DNA of 64,000 bases, taken from contig OW121857.1 in assembly GCA_933228895.1 (NCBI GenBank), forward strand, positions 4,154,001-4,218,000, written 5' to 3'. Made by a program: the position numbers and the translations under genes. This DNA comes from Platycnemis pennipes (Eukaryota; Arthropoda; Insecta; Odonata; Platycnemididae). Position 1 is the first letter of the stretch. Every line of letters begins with the position of its first letter. This document shows, piece after piece, positions 1 to 11,638 of the stretch. A model generated the notes under the pieces. That model saw only the letters and a list, made by a program, of their open reading frames with translations, was not told where the DNA came from and did not search any database.

Positions 1-189
1 TTGCCCTCTCAAATTTGTATGCCTTGAATAAGGGACTCTTTAACTCTCCAGCACCTTTCACTAAGGATATGCAGAACCTGTAAGCATCCCACGCCCTACT
101 TCTAAGAGAAACATTGCATAACAGAAGAGACAGCGTTCTTCAGCGTGCAAGGGACACAGAGTGTGCATGTAGAGAGAATTTCTTGAGGT

Positions 190-780
190 CACCCGTAAAG
201 CAGTTAATAAATACATGCCAGGTAAATTTATTAGTGATAATACAGAGCCAAGGTGGTATAACGCGGAGGTTAGGAAATCACTAAAGCGACAAAGGGTATG
301 CCACGCTAAGATGAAAAATGCAGGACGGGGTCTATCGGTAGGGGAAAGAAATGAGCTAGTTCAAAACTATAAAAAATCGAGAGCATTAGCAAGGAAATCG
401 TATCGGCAAGCGTTATCACATTTCAAGAGCAAGATGTTAGGAGAATATTTAGATAGCAATCCTAAAGCGTTTTGGTCATATGTGAGAGAGCTCCAGGGAA
501 ATAGGTCCACAGTGCACACACTAAAAAACGATAAAGGAATCAGAGTCACCAGCAGTGAAGAAAAAGCCAATACTTTAAACACCTTCTTCCAAAGCGTATT
601 CAACTCATCGTCACACAACTCAGTGGAACCACCGCCGAACACTTTCAGTGAGCAAATGCCCGAAATAAACATTTCATGTCGCGGAATAGAGCAGCACGAA
701 TTTTGCCATCACAGACACTGCCAAGGTTACAAAGTACCTCGGTATAACTCACTCAACCGTAATAACTATAATGCATGACA
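190..780 (+). pseudogene. CR1-type LINE ORF2 fragment (endonuclease-RT linker)
   Basis: An open frame of about 187 codons (215-778) encodes the basic linker that lies between the endonuclease and reverse transcriptase of CR1-type non-LTR retrotransposons. It starts with PRWYNAEVRKSL, continues with a Lys/Arg-rich helix (YKKSRALARKSYRQAL) and FWSYVRELQGNR, and ends with EEKANTLNTFFQSVFN, a block that normally precedes RT motif 1. After about residue 155 the frame no longer matches the family, so the copy is broken just before the catalytic RT motifs. A stop codon lies directly upstream of the frame, and no endonuclease is visible in the first 190 bases. The ATG is only the first methionine in the frame, not a true start. 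This is a dead 5'- and 3'-truncated copy. The family assignment is from remembered protein patterns; no search was possible. Confidence 0.75.
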
Positions 781-1096
781 CTTTTTTGCTTGGTTCACTG
801 AAATTGAACTTTTTAGTGAGGTATGCTGACTCCGAAGTCCCATGAGAGATCACTTGCACAACTCGAGGCGAATACGCTCTAATAAATAAGAGATTGAGGA
901 TGACTAGAATGCCTGACAAATAATTCACGGGAAACTAACGGAAAAAAGCTTCAATTACAAAAAATTACGCTGGTAGAATATTTAATTAAAGAAAAACTTT
1001 GATCATACACCGGAAACCGTTAGTCAATTGTTCAGCAAACTGTGCGAGAGAAAACGAAGTAGAGAGCATCCAAAACAATCTGGCAACTCAGCGGCG

Positions 1097-1120
1097 TGAC
1101 GTCACTGCCAAGATATAAAA
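1097..1120 (+). promoter_or_regulatory. CRE palindrome with adjacent TATA box
   Basis: A perfect cAMP-response-element palindrome TGACGTCA at 1097-1104 is followed 9 bases later by TATAAAA (1114-1120). This order and spacing suit a small core promoter firing to the right, into the CpG-rich block. No transcript or ORF supports it, so this is inference from motifs only. Confidence 0.3.
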
Positions 1121-1239
1121 TACAGACTATAAGAGACACATTTGCCACAATTGATTGTCGACTCGAACGTTCGATTCGGGGTTCGATTCGGATCGAGTAG
1201 CGATGGTTTTAGACAAGCAATGCGGCAACATCGCACCAC

Positions 1240-1700
1240 ACGTCCTCCTATTCTCGCCTAGTTCCCCGCCTATCCCCTTACCCCTTGGCGTACGCCCTCA
1301 TTCCTCGCTTTTAATGGCGCCAGCGCCGCCGTGAGGCGAGAGGAAGCGACAGGGAAAAGTGGAACGCCCCCTGGGGATGATTACTCTCTCGCGGTGCGAC
1401 AGTGCTTTTTTTTCTCTTTCTACTCTTCTCCCCCGTCGACTTCTCCTGAGTCGCACACACGTCGCCTTCCTCAAACGCAAGGCCGTGCCTCTGTTTCGAG
1501 GAATTGTGGGGGGGCCAGAGGGGGGACCCTGAAGGAGACAGCGGAAACGAAACGTCCGAGGACAGTGCATTTCCCGCCCGCGGGGCCCTATTGTTAGTGA
1601 CGCGCCGGCGGTGGTGACGCCGCCATTGTCGCGTCACTCCTCGCTGTCGCCATCCACCAACCGAACAACACGGGCACATCTTTTCCAACAAAAACACTCG
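1240..1700. promoter_or_regulatory. CpG-rich GC block (possible CpG island)
   Basis: About 460 bp of GC-rich, CG-dinucleotide-dense sequence stands out from AT-rich surroundings. Examples are GACGCGCCGGCGG near 1600 and many CG steps from 1250 to 1330. It lies just downstream of the CRE/TATA pair at 1097-1120. It may mark a promoter or an unmethylated region, but no exon could be identified. CpG density was judged by eye. Confidence 0.35.
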
Positions 1701-2254
1701 AATACGCATCTTTGTTAATTAGTATAATTCACTCGTGCGTTCCGGTGACCCATTACTGACGGGATCCAATGATTGGCAAACGAAGTCTAACACAGCGATA
1801 CCTCGGTTAACGGATATTATGGATAGCTCGAACGACGGATTATTATCTTCGTCAGCCGAGAAATCGCCCTGATGGCATTTCTATGCGAATAGCACCAAGC
1901 TTCTCGTTCTACGTTCCTCCCGGAATCCCCCGAGGCCCGGATCGATTCCATTCTATTCCTTCCCCAGCTTTTCCGGTGGCTCTACGCCATCTAGTATTAC
2001 ACCCTTTCGTGGCGACATTTTTAACACGTAAATTCAGGAATTAACGGGGCAGGAGGGAAGGAGATTGGAAAAAGGTTTAGCCACGATTTTCGCTTCCGGT
2101 ACAATTCCCCTCGTACACTTTCATTCACACTGGCCTGGGATCAATTGCAACGTTAGGCAGACTTCCTCCCCTCCTCAGCCTTAATGGGGAACATGCACTA
2201 TGACTATATGACTCTTTGAATGTGAAGTCTATTAGCTAAAATGTGCTTGGCGAA

Positions 2255-2475
2255 AATTTAGCTGAAGAATTAAGTTGTGTTACAAAGATATTACTCTTTG
2301 AAAATTGTACCTTTTCGTCAGCTTAAAAAGACGACGTCATCGCATGACGTCACGGCACGGTATCACTATGGGCGTTGTTTATCTGTTTATGCGTGGAGGT
2401 AAGCTGTTGAATGAATACTTGGCGATAACTTATGTATTTATCTCTGTTGTTTAATGCAATAAACGATTGTATTTC
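2255..2475 (+). repeat. dispersed CRE/splice-donor module, copy 1
   Basis: About 220 bp here is similar, in the same orientation, to 63645-63870. Shared landmarks are GATATTACTCTTT, GCATGACGTCACGGCACGG (CRE palindrome at 2345-2352), TCACTATG, ATCTGTTT and an AG|GTAAG splice donor (GT at 2399). The T of the CRE lies 54 bases before the donor GT in both copies. A promoter with a short first exon, duplicated within the window, would look like this, as would an uncharacterised repeat family. Confidence 0.5.
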
Positions 2476-2771
2476 GATTTTTTATTCACGTAGTATGTAT
2501 GGTAACGATCAAATCGTCCATTAATTATACAATGCTTGTTTAGTGCCCAAGAATTTCTACTACGTCTATGCAATCACTGATTTTTTTTAAGAAGAATGCC
2601 ACCATAAGGGAGTCAACCAAAGGAAATTGTCGGAATGTGGTTTTTTAAGTATTTTTTCAGTCATCGTTTGGTTCGAGAAACGGCTAAAAACCTCAAAACA
2701 ACATATTCACTTCGTTTTGTTTTAAAAATAAATGCCTATCTCCGTAGCAATATGGAAACTATACCGTGCAG

Positions 2772-2779
2772 TGACGTCA
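2772..2779. promoter_or_regulatory. CRE palindrome TGACGTCA
   Basis: A single perfect CRE octamer, followed about 20 bases later by an E-box-like CACGTG. It lies within the region following the 2345 module. No gene can be attached to it. Confidence 0.25.
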
Positions 2780-4383
2780 GGAGCCGTTTTAGGTCACGTG
2801 ACTTTCGTCAATTTCCGGGAACATTTTAAATTCATTTCATAATCTTTGTGGTGGGCGCAGAAAAATTTAGTTTATATATTTAAATTGGTGAGAAATGTCT
2901 TCGAGAAACAAATTTCATGCATATTCCCCATTGGGACGAGGCAAATGTGCCACAATTACCACTAACTAACAAATATAATAACCAAAGGTCCTTATTAACT
3001 TTTAATGCAAGAGGACAGAAGTTACACATGATAAAACATCGTGGCTCGATTGTCGTAAAAAAAATATTACTCTAAATACTTCGTACTGAAATATTTTACT
3101 GATTTTTTTCTTTATTTGCCCCCTGAAAGACGAAATTAGGTGATTGTTGCACACTAAATCGTTTTATGCATATTGGAGGCTTTTTTTTAATTCCTTCACT
3201 CAAATCAACCCCTAAAAATCCAGGTTGAAGAAAATGAAAAATAAAAAATAACCTGGCACATTGTATTTTAAACCCTGTATCAGTAACGATATTGAACGGA
3301 ACTTTTAGCTTATTTTTATAAATTATCGTTTTCTTCCAAATATTTATGCTTTAGTACAGCAACCGTTGTATATGCAAAAAACTGAGCATTGATGCTTGAT
3401 AATACCAATAACTTGAATTACTTCTCAGGAGTTACGCGCCCCGAGTAATAATGATAATTGCCCACGTGATTGAAGAATATTCACCCATGTGGTAGGCGAG
3501 TGAAAAGACTAAATATTCGGCGTCGTTCCAATTTTTTTCACTATTGTGAAAACTGAAAACCAATTGCCAGATTGGAAAGGGGAATTCGAGAATGATAGAC
3601 CCTGTTTACCCACTTTCTTCCTGCACTAATCGGCTTAGCGAAAAAATTTCACTGAAATTCGCTGACGAGTAATGACATTGCGAACCGAACGAAATTAGCA
3701 GTGCAGGCACGGAGCACGCAAAAATACGCTTTTTTGATTCCTATTGGGGCCAGGAAGCGACTGCACCGATGCACGATGCACGACGTAAATCCCGTTGGAA
3801 TATTCGCAAGGACAAATGCCTCTGATTATTCAAATGCTGAGCTTGCGTAGCCAAAAGAGTAGATACAATGAGCTCATCCCGAAAACATGCAGAGTTTTCC
3901 AAGTCCTGGGGAGAGCAGATAAATTGTAAAAATGCCGTCCCATGAGCTGTGAATGAAAGAGGGTGGCAAAATAATAATGATCCATTAAGGTGTCATCGAA
4001 GTATCATGAGGAAGAAATTTGATGACTTTTGAGCACATATAAAACTTTCAGTTAACTTTCGGGCAGAGTAAATGACAACAAGAATGATGAAAAGAAACAA
4101 CTTGGTTGACGAATTATATTCATCTGTGACCACTTTAATTAAAGACGCGAATTTAACAAGCCACGATAACAGGAAAAATCTGACCGCAGCAACATATATC
4201 AGCTTCAAATTTTAAAACAGCAGACGTTAATGTCGCAAATTAGCTGGCTTGCTTACTTCTGAATCCTTTTTCCACGACAAAGAAAGGTTTTTCCCGAAAT
4301 GCCCGCTTAAATTTCCATTTACGTAAAGTGACAGCAGTATCACGTGGTGATTATGCTCATGCATTGCTTAATGATGTACATTA

Positions 4384-4940
4384 ATCATCTACATCTACAT
4401 AATACCCTTAAAGCCACCATAAAGGTGCGTGGCAGGGGGTGAATTCTCACCAAACAAGCACTACATATCATGCATAAAGAAGTATTAGTATTTATATACT
4501 GTTCTAAACTACACTAATTAAGAAAAGATAAAAATAGCAAAGCAAACATGCAAAAAATGCTGTTAGTTGGGTTAGCTTCAAGTCCTTATACCAACATGCA
4601 GCTACCAATGCTATCCATTGCTACACTCGTACTGGATATATTTAACGTTATTCATATCCCTAATAGTACGAGGAAAAAAGGGCATTTTGAATCTATCAGT
4701 TCGGCAATCAATTTCTCTAATTTTGTGATTATGGTCTACCAGTCTACCATAGTAAGTTGGGGTCCGCAAAATATTTTTAACATCATAATTGAAAATATAG
4801 TCTTGGAATTTGTTTAAGAGATTAAGTCTAAATTTCAAACTGCGATCTGACAATGATTCCCAATTTAATTTATTCAATAGACTGGTTACTCTAATAAGGT
4901 TATCGTACCATCCCTTTACAAATCTTGCTTACAAATCTTG
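4384..4940 (-). pseudogene. CR1-type LINE 3' end (RT C-terminus and tail), antisense
   Basis: Read on the minus strand, this is the last part of a CR1-type ORF2. The frame at 4877-4611 gives LNWESLSDRSLKFRLNLLNK and later IREIDCRTDRFKMPFFPRT, the conserved end of the RT C-terminal domain. The 3' UTR follows with the CACACACCTTTATGGTGGC-type block, ending in the short ATGTAGATGTAGAT tail at 4384. Short tandem 3' tails instead of poly(A) are typical of CR1. At least eight further copies of the same 3' end occur in this window. The copy is 5'-truncated, and an 18-bp direct duplication sits at its upstream edge (about 4918-4950). Confidence 0.85.
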
Positions 4941-5419
4941 CTTACAAATCATCATGAGTACTGAGTTCAATTCTGTAGCCTTGCGGTTAATCCCCGCACG
5001 CCTTTATTGCTACGTGATCTCAAAAGTGGCGGGGAGTCTCTGATACGCATCCCATAGGAGGAGGAGTGATGGCCCATACATTTGAGAGACCCCTCGGTTA
5101 CACTTGAGGATTCATTCTCGAGATACGGGCACCACGTTTCTTTCTGCCCGTCAACAAACGGAGACAATTACACTGGAACATCCTGATTTGCAAGTTTTGC
5201 AACACGCTCAATTCGTGATATTCAAGTGACGGACCACAGCATCGAGAATATCGCGTAAGGTGATCAGCTGACGTACTCAAATCTCTTAATTTATAATTAT
5301 CCATCCTTCAAATAGATATCCTCTTTGAAATGAACACGCGCCAATATAGACTCACTCAGAAGATAACCATGCTTATTTGTCATGTTCTAGCTCACATGGT
5401 CGGAAATTTAATCCCAGAC
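4941..5419. other. unassigned intergenic sequence
   Basis: Nothing recognisable on either strand. Short frames of 60-77 codons show no family pattern. The stretch begins with a small direct repeat at the CR1 junction. Confidence 0.5.
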
Positions 5420-5735
5420 TGCGGCATCGGAAGTGGGGGGCAGTGGGGGCAATCGCTCCCCCCTCCCCTCCCCCCCCGACAGAATTTGCCCCGGGCCCTT
5501 GAGAAATGAGTCTGTAAATAAAAATTAAATTTCACTTATTTCCAGCTTGCCTTTTCCCTTCTGACGTATATTCTACCACTTTCATATGCACTTTTAGCGG
5601 AATTCTAGTCTCTACCCCCTCCTATCCGCAAAAAAATGTGGGTCCTTTTCATAGCAGCCTTTTGTTAAGAACCGGGCCCTTTTCAATGTTGGCCCCTCCC
5701 AGCGGAAAAGGTTCCGACGCCCCTGATCCCAGATC
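5420..5735. mobile_element. possible DNA-transposon remnant with G/C-tract ends
   Basis: The block opens with a G-rich stretch and a run of C (about 5435-5480), and closes with GGTTCCGACGCCCCTGATCC. That closing sequence resembles the GGGGCGTCGGAA-type termini seen on some animal DNA transposons. The left end (GCGGCATCGGAA) is only a loose inverted match. There is no coding capacity. Low-confidence call. Confidence 0.25.
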
Positions 5736-6339
5736 AAAGTTTTCGAAACCAAATATCACTGAAGTATTGGTTCCCATACATTAAATACTGACCTACAATA
5801 CTCACGCTTAAAGGGCCAATATCGTAAATGAACACACCTCAGAAAATTAAATTTGAATTGAACCCTTTTAACTAATAAAGTACCGCATTCTTAATTAAAA
5901 GCAACACTTCAATGAACAGCATCCAAACGGAGATTATAATGAAATGCTTGCCGAAAATATGGCCCGTGCACCAAGAGCATGGAACATGTTCCTCGTCACC
6001 GTTCTAATCGTAGGCACAGACACTCCGGATTGGTTTGACACAATATACAAAATCAAGGCAGCAAATAGATTTACCAACGCTTGAAACAGCTCGCAGTACA
6101 AGCGATACGCTCTCACATCGGTGCGATTTCGGTGAGACACGCCCCCTTGACTCTTCCCAAGAAAGACATGCCTGGGCCTGTCTCAAGTGGCAATCGAATC
6201 GAATCAATGCCATCTGCCCTCCGATCAAATGAAACTATTGAAAGGCCGGCAATCACGAATCAAGCCGACAGAACGTTGCACCTCGCAAAGGAATAAACAA
6301 TTCGATGTTTCTCAAGGGATGAATGAAGGAGCGATGTTA
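5736..6339. other. unassigned intergenic sequence
   Basis: AT-rich. Overlapping 65-74 codon frames on both strands around 6004-6296 mirror one another and show no family pattern. Nothing supportable. Confidence 0.5.
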
Positions 6340-6926
6340 CTTTTCACTAGTTAGGCCCCACCTTGAGTATGCAGCCAGTGAATGGGATCCGAATGAATTA
6401 GGTTTGATCAGAGAACTAGACAGTGTGCAGCGTAGAGCAGCTAGGTTCGTCAAAAGGTGTTACGATAGGTTGAGTAGTCTATCAGAATTAATGAAATAAT
6501 TACGGTGAGAATCATTATCAGAGCGTAGGTTAAGGTACAGATTAAATCTGTTAGAGAAATTGCAATCGGATACCTTTACTGAAGATTTTAGGCACATATT
6601 AAAAACACCAGCGTGTTATGCTAGATTCGACCGGATAAATAAGATTAGAGAGATAGATTGTCATACCGATAGATTCAAAATGGCATTTTTCCCCCGTACT
6701 ATACGAGAATACAATACGCATGTTAGCAAAGGGATAGGTAGGGGAAATATTTTAGAGCAGTCTGTAGTGCATGATGCATGTATTAATCCCTTAAATACTA
6801 TAGATACTAACAATCTATTTGAATGAGACCCCATAGTTGCTTGTTTGCATGTATGTAGTGCATGCTTGGTGATCTTCACCCCCTGCCACACACCCTCGTG
6901 GTGGCTTGCAGGGTATCGTGTAGATG
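6340..6926 (+). pseudogene. CR1-type LINE 3' end, second subfamily
   Basis: RT C-terminal sequence starts near 6350 (FTS, then PHLEYAASEWDP read with a frame change). It continues with DSVQRRAARFVKR and a frame at 6560-6826 with RFDRINKIREIDCHTDRF and FFPRTIREYN. The 3' UTR carries the conserved CTTCACCCCCTGCCACACACC block and ends at the ATCGTGTAGATGTAGA tail (6926). It differs consistently from the 4384 copy in its UTR, and shares those differences with the copies at 46330 and 54652. This indicates a second CR1 subfamily. It is 5'-truncated, with stop codons and frameshifts. Confidence 0.8.
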
Positions 6927-7386
6927 TAGAAGTGAAGATTGGGATTAAAATTAAAATAAAAATGATTTGCAAGCGCCTGAGTGGCACAACGCAAAAGAAA
7001 AGAGAATATTTTTAGAGGTTGAAAATGGGGAAAGGCTTTCTTTCGGGAAAAATATATGCGATGGCGCGCGAAGGGGAAAAAGAAAGCATCGCTATGAGAA
7101 GGCCGCATCACTTAGATTTGAGGTATCACGCGGCTAAAAAGGCGAAGTTTCATTCGAGGTGCAGAAGGGCGACCCACACTTCCCTCGCATCCACGCTACT
7201 CAACAAGTTCGACAGCGATCGGACGAAACATCGCCCATAGCCCGTGAGACAACAAGGTCGCCCACTACACGGTTCTGAACATTCTCGCCGTTTAGAATTT
7301 GGATAAGGCGAGAGCTCAGTGATGCCGTAGTTCGCGAGTAGGTCTCAGTAGCGCATGGAATTGTGGTCCTATCAAACGCAAAATGA
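6927..7386. other. unassigned sequence between CR1 tail and env remnant
   Basis: A moderately GC-rich stretch with no protein similarity that I can recognise. It may include the 5' truncation point of the errantivirus-like element. Confidence 0.4.
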
Positions 7387-8909
7387 ATGGGCTCAAATGC
7401 AACTTTAAACGCCTCCTCAGACGAGAAAAATGAAACTTCCTGGATGTTTAATACCTCAAGGGAGAGAGTAACTAGTGAAAAGGGTATAGGTATATTAAAT
7501 AATAATAAATGTAGATGTAAAGGTAAAATAGGGAAGGTATTGTTTGGGACGATGACGATGCAAGTTATTGCAGTGATAAAATAGGGAAATTAGAGGAAGA
7601 TCAAAATGATGCATTGCAGTTAGCTAGGGAACAAATGACTGTGGTTAAATCCACACTAAAAACCGTGAACTCGACTATAAGGGGAATGGAGCAAAGCGAA
7701 AGGTCCCTGAGGGAAAACTTAAAAGAAGTCGAGGAGCATGTAAGCAAGGATGAAGGGGAAATCAGAAGGAAATTCGGAATAGCTTCTGTGATGATTACTG
7801 TAAACAAGAATATGATTCAGTTGAATAGATTAATAGAAGAAATCAGGAGAAATTTCGAGATAATACTGACGGCCATTATTAATGCCCAAAAGGGTATATT
7901 ACAGCCTCATGTAATTAGCCATATAGCCGAAATGGTCAGGATAATGAAATCGGAAGGAACCCAAATTCCTAAGGATCTATCCTTACCCCATCCCCCGGGT
8001 GTGACTATGGGAAGTGTGTTGTTGAAAATCATGGATTTGGATGTGTTTGTGAACCATGACGTGTTAGCATAGATTATGAAGATTCCATTAACGGATCGAG
8101 TGAAATTTAATGTGTATAACGTGTTACCATTTCGAATAGCCATGGACTCCAAATTCATTTTTATCCAGCCTGAGAGACCTTATCATGGACCTTACCATGG
8201 ACATCACAAAGCAACCATATTGCAAACTTCCAAATAGTGTGTTTGATAAATGTAAGAAATTAAGTGGCTATTGGAGGATGTATAAACAAGAATTCCCAGT
8301 GCATTTTACTCATTTCCGAGAAGAATGTGAGGCTCGTATGTTACAGCCCATTTGGACGATTCCCTAGGATTGTTCAAAGAGAATTGCTGTGTTAAATGAA
8401 ACTCTGTGGACTAAATTGGACAATAACGAATGGTTGTTTGTGGCACCCAAGACCGAAAGAATGACTGTGTTGTGTGAAAAGCAAGAGGCCACTGATGTTT
8501 TATTAAAGGGTTCAGGCAAACTGTCATTTCTAAAAAGGTGTAGAGGGTATAGCAATAGCTATAGCAATAGGGTATAGCAATAGCAATATAGCAGACTGAG
8601 TTACGTCTGACCACTAGCACCTCAAGCAAGGACGTTTTACCAAAATTGAATATAATATATGATTGTTGTGAAGACGAAAGTGTTAAGTTGAATCTTGAGA
8701 AGGTAAAATTGAAAATACCACTTGTTCATGTCACGAATAATTTAGAAGACTTGCAATACGCGAGTCAAAAGGTGGATGAAGTAGAAAAAATAATATCCGA
8801 ACAGGAGTGGAAGCAAACCCATTCCTCAAGGATTATGCATGTATCAGTTTTGACTATATTGGGTTTGGTATCACTAGTTTTAATTATTTTATGTTATTGT
8901 TGTAAGTGA
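7387..8909 (+). pseudogene. env: errantivirus-like envelope (Env) remnant, transmembrane subunit
   Basis: Broken pieces of a fusion-type envelope protein, as carried by insect errantiviruses (gypsy-type endogenous retroviruses) and related to the baculovirus F protein. Near 7530 the FGT motif that opens the membrane-anchored subunit is visible. A frame change there leads into a 152-codon frame (7614-8072) rich in heptad-like helix, the expected coiled-coil region. Further pieces lie at 8185-8367 and 8389-8577. The last (8646-8909) ends in a hydrophobic membrane anchor (VLTILGLVSLVLIILCYCC) with a short Cys-rich cytoplasmic tail. At least three frameshifts or stops and a small AT-repeat expansion (about 8538-8590) separate the pieces. 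No gag, pol or convincing surface subunit is present, so the element is 5'-truncated and dead. Its LTR follows at 9242. Confidence 0.7.
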
Positions 8910-9241
8910 TGTCAAAAGTGTTTTCCATAATATTTCAATCGCTGTAATGATTGTGGACCTTGCAGAGCCATTATATTTAAGCCAAGAATTGTAAACAAGG
9001 TGTCAACCTCTGATGAAAGATTACCTCATATTGAAGAGGCAATTGAACTGACATCAGGTATAATGCAATCGTCTCCAAGAGTAGGAAGACGATCGGTGTC
9101 GGAACCCCCCAGAAGGAAACGTTAAGGCTTAAAAGAAAACACCAGGTTATAGGTGTTTCCAGGATATGTGTAACGGGTATAGGTTTATGGGGTAATAATA
9201 AATGTATATGGGAAAGCTAAAGTTAAAGGCCATGGTCGAGA

Positions 9242-9709
9242 AGTGTCCACTTCGCGACCATATCAGTTGGGAGCACGCGGTGACCCCCAGACGGCTCCTG
9301 ATCTCCTGACTGCTCCTGACCTCCAGACGGCACCTGATCACCAGACGGTTTCCAAACGTATGAGGGAGATACTGACTACGATGTCTCCAATAGTCGCCTA
9401 AGGACTAGAGCGCTATCACCTCTGGGCGACACAAAGTGCAGGACCCTCTCCCTCAGGGGTAGGGGAAGTCATCGCGCCCTCCCCTCCTTCGGGAGAACGT
9501 TGATATATATTCCCCTGTGCGGAAGCATCTGGGGGCATTTTCTATACTGAGTTGACGATGTAAGCTTGTTGTTAATAAACCACCTTCATGAAGATTCGGC
9601 TTTTGTTCTGGGTTTTAGCCCTTAAGTGACCAACGGCCTCACGGGATTTCGCTCAAGCCACTCGGAGCGTTTTCCCATCTACTTGTTGCGATCTGCCGAT
9701 CGTGACACT
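9242..9709 (+). mobile_element. 3' LTR of the errantivirus-like element
   Basis: The block begins AGTGTC and ends GACACT, perfect 6-bp inverted termini 468 bp apart. It lies about 330 bp downstream of the env membrane anchor. Inside are a TATATAT promoter-like motif (about 9502) and an AATAAA polyadenylation signal (about 9575), in the order expected of an LTR. Only one LTR is in the window, so the target-site duplication cannot be tested. Confidence 0.65.
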
Positions 9710-10101
9710 AGAGTGAAATAACGCATATGCAAGACAAGGGCGAAAGTCCAATAGTTTGCGCGGAAACGGCTTTTGAAATTGAACGAGTAAGTGGGCGTAA
9801 CCAGAGTCCAGCTGCGTAGAAGTGGACAACGGAAGAGTACAACGCGCAGCCTATTCGCAATGCTGCAACTTGAGTACCATGCTTCCTATGCCCTATTAAT
9901 GTCACGCCATTGTACATACATCAACCTCCCTATTAGCGTTCTTTTACCTTCTTCTATCGTCCATCTTCGTCCTGAACATTTCTTCTGAGATCTACGAATC
10001 TTGATCCCTCTCGCATTGCTCCTTCCTCTTTGCACTGCCGCTTTTATTTCGCTCTTCTCATCCATCTAATACCCTTCTCATCTCATCTTCTCTTCCTGTA
10101 A
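9710..10101. other. unassigned intergenic sequence
   Basis: No supportable feature. C/T-rich near the right end (9940-10100), directly before the CR1 tail. Confidence 0.5.
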
Positions 10102-11050
10102 TCTACATCTACATAATACCCTGAAAGCTACCATAAAGGTGTGTGGCAGGGGGTGATATCTCACCAAAAATGCACTACATTAATGCATAAAAAAGGATTA
10201 GTATTTATATACTGTTCAAAACTACACGATTTAAAAAAAGATAAAAATAGCAAAGCAAACATGCGAAAGCATGCTGTTAGTTGGGTTAGCTTCAAGTCCT
10301 TATACCAACATGCAGCCACCAATGTTATCCATTGCTACAATCGTACTGGACATATTTACCGCCATTCATATCCCTAATAGTACGAGGAAAAAAGGACATT
10401 TTGAATCTGTCAGTTCGGCAATCAATTTCTCTAATTTTGTGATTAAGGTCCAGTCTACCATAGAAAGTTGGGGTTCGCAAAATATTTTTAACGTCATCAA
10501 TGAAAATATGGCCTTGGAATTTGTTTAAAAGATTAAGTTTAAATTTCAACCTGCGGTCCTACAATGATTCCCATTTTAATTCATTTAATAGACTGGTTAC
10601 GCTAATAAGGTTATCATACCGTCCCATTACAAATCTTGCCGATCTTCGCTGCACACGTTCAAGTACGTTATTTAGACCGATTTCGTAGAGATCCCATACA
10701 CTGAAAGCATATTTCAATTGAGGTCTAACAGGGGAAAAGTAGCTGATTTCTCGTACATGATCGTCACATTTACCCAGTACTCTTTTGATGAATCCCAGTT
10801 TACGATTCGCTTGACCCATTATTTCACGAATGTGTTTACCCCAGGAAAAATCATGTGTCAGACTTATTCCAAGATATTTAATGGATTACACGTTTCTTAA
10901 TTCATTATTACTTACTTTGTATGTGCTAGGAGGAGAGCTATTCTTTTTAAAAAAAATCCATTACAAGACATTTTTTAAAGTTAAATTTTAACTGCCATGC
11001 ATCACACCAATTATTAATTGCTTGTTGGTCAATATTTAAATTAACACAAT
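10102..11050 (-). pseudogene. CR1-type LINE, 3' third (RT thumb to tail), antisense
   Basis: The longest CR1 copy in the window. On the minus strand it starts near 11050, with the region just after the catalytic RT motifs (INNWCDAWQLKFN-type sequence). It runs through KLGFIKRVLGKCDDHVREISY, ERVQRRSARFVMGRYDN, LNELKWES and IREIDCRTDRFKMSFFPRT, then a 3' UTR ending in the ATGTAGATGTAGAT tail at 10102. Frames at 10819-10559 and 10549-10325 overlap with one frameshift between them. The 5' end abuts the TIR element at 11051. Sequence agreement with 4384-4940, 24832-25230 and 30051-30512 places it in the first CR1 subfamily. Confidence 0.85.
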
Positions 11051-11638
11051 TACAAGTTATAAAAATCTCCAATGGCCGTAATAAAATTGGCACCACTCGT
11101 CAATGTTATAACACAAATTGCTGTGTTGGTTTGCGGGAAATAAGGGGTAAATCCACGCCAATGACCAAACACAACCTCTCGACCAGAAAACCCTCCTGTG
11201 GTGGCTTACGGGAATGTCACTTCCTCGCCAGTGACACAACCACACACACTCAAACAAAAAAAAGGGGGAACCTTCGCTGGGCTAATGAGACCCAGCTAAG
11301 GACGCCTGGGTTAAGAACCACAATCACACTCACAAGCACTCAAGACAACACTCACTCACTCACACTCAGACGGGCCCAACTTCTGGGAGAATCTAGCTCA
11401 AAAGAGCGTAGTCAAAAAACGGTACAAAAACAAGAAAAGGCGAGGATGTGCGTCGGATACGCGCATTTCGGGCACAAGGTGTCCCTCTTCAGCGAACTGA
11501 AGGGAGTAATCACTTGCAACGCAAGGTTGTAAGTGAGTGAGGAAGTCTTGTTTTTGTACCGTTTTCGACTATTTTTGATTGAGATTTTTACGACTTGCCA
11601 CTTTAAGAGGCCGTAGAGCCAATGTCCCTTAGTTTTAA
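11051..11638. mobile_element. ~0.63-kb TIR element, copy 1 (left end truncated)
   Basis: This is an inverted copy of the complete element at 22229-22855. Its right end carries the terminal repeat (CTTTAAGAGGCCGTAGAGCC, then AGTTTTAA at 11638). The left end lacks the outer ~40 bases where it meets the CR1 fragment. The interior holds A/C-rich CACTCA repeats and no transposase, so it is non-autonomous. Confidence 0.65.

Larger units (their letters stand above)
781..4383. other. non-coding stretch, no recognisable gene
   Basis: No open frame here resembles a known protein. The stretch is AT-rich apart from a CpG-rich block at about 1240-1700. It contains four CRE-type palindromes or promoter-like sites, listed separately (1097, 2345, 2772), and several A/T homopolymers. 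The 132-codon minus-strand frame at 1311-1709 is low-complexity Arg/Ser-rich sequence produced by the CpG-rich block and is not credited as a gene. Confidence 0.6.

Noticed and set aside
1311..1709. 132-codon Arg-rich minus-strand ORF
   Set aside because: Low-complexity frame created by the CpG-rich block, with overlapping frames on both strands and no conserved pattern.
9096..9240. A second LTR boundary just after env
   Set aside because: The AGTGTC/GACACT pair at 9242 and 9709 gives a better bounded LTR; no matching inverted terminus was found further upstream.
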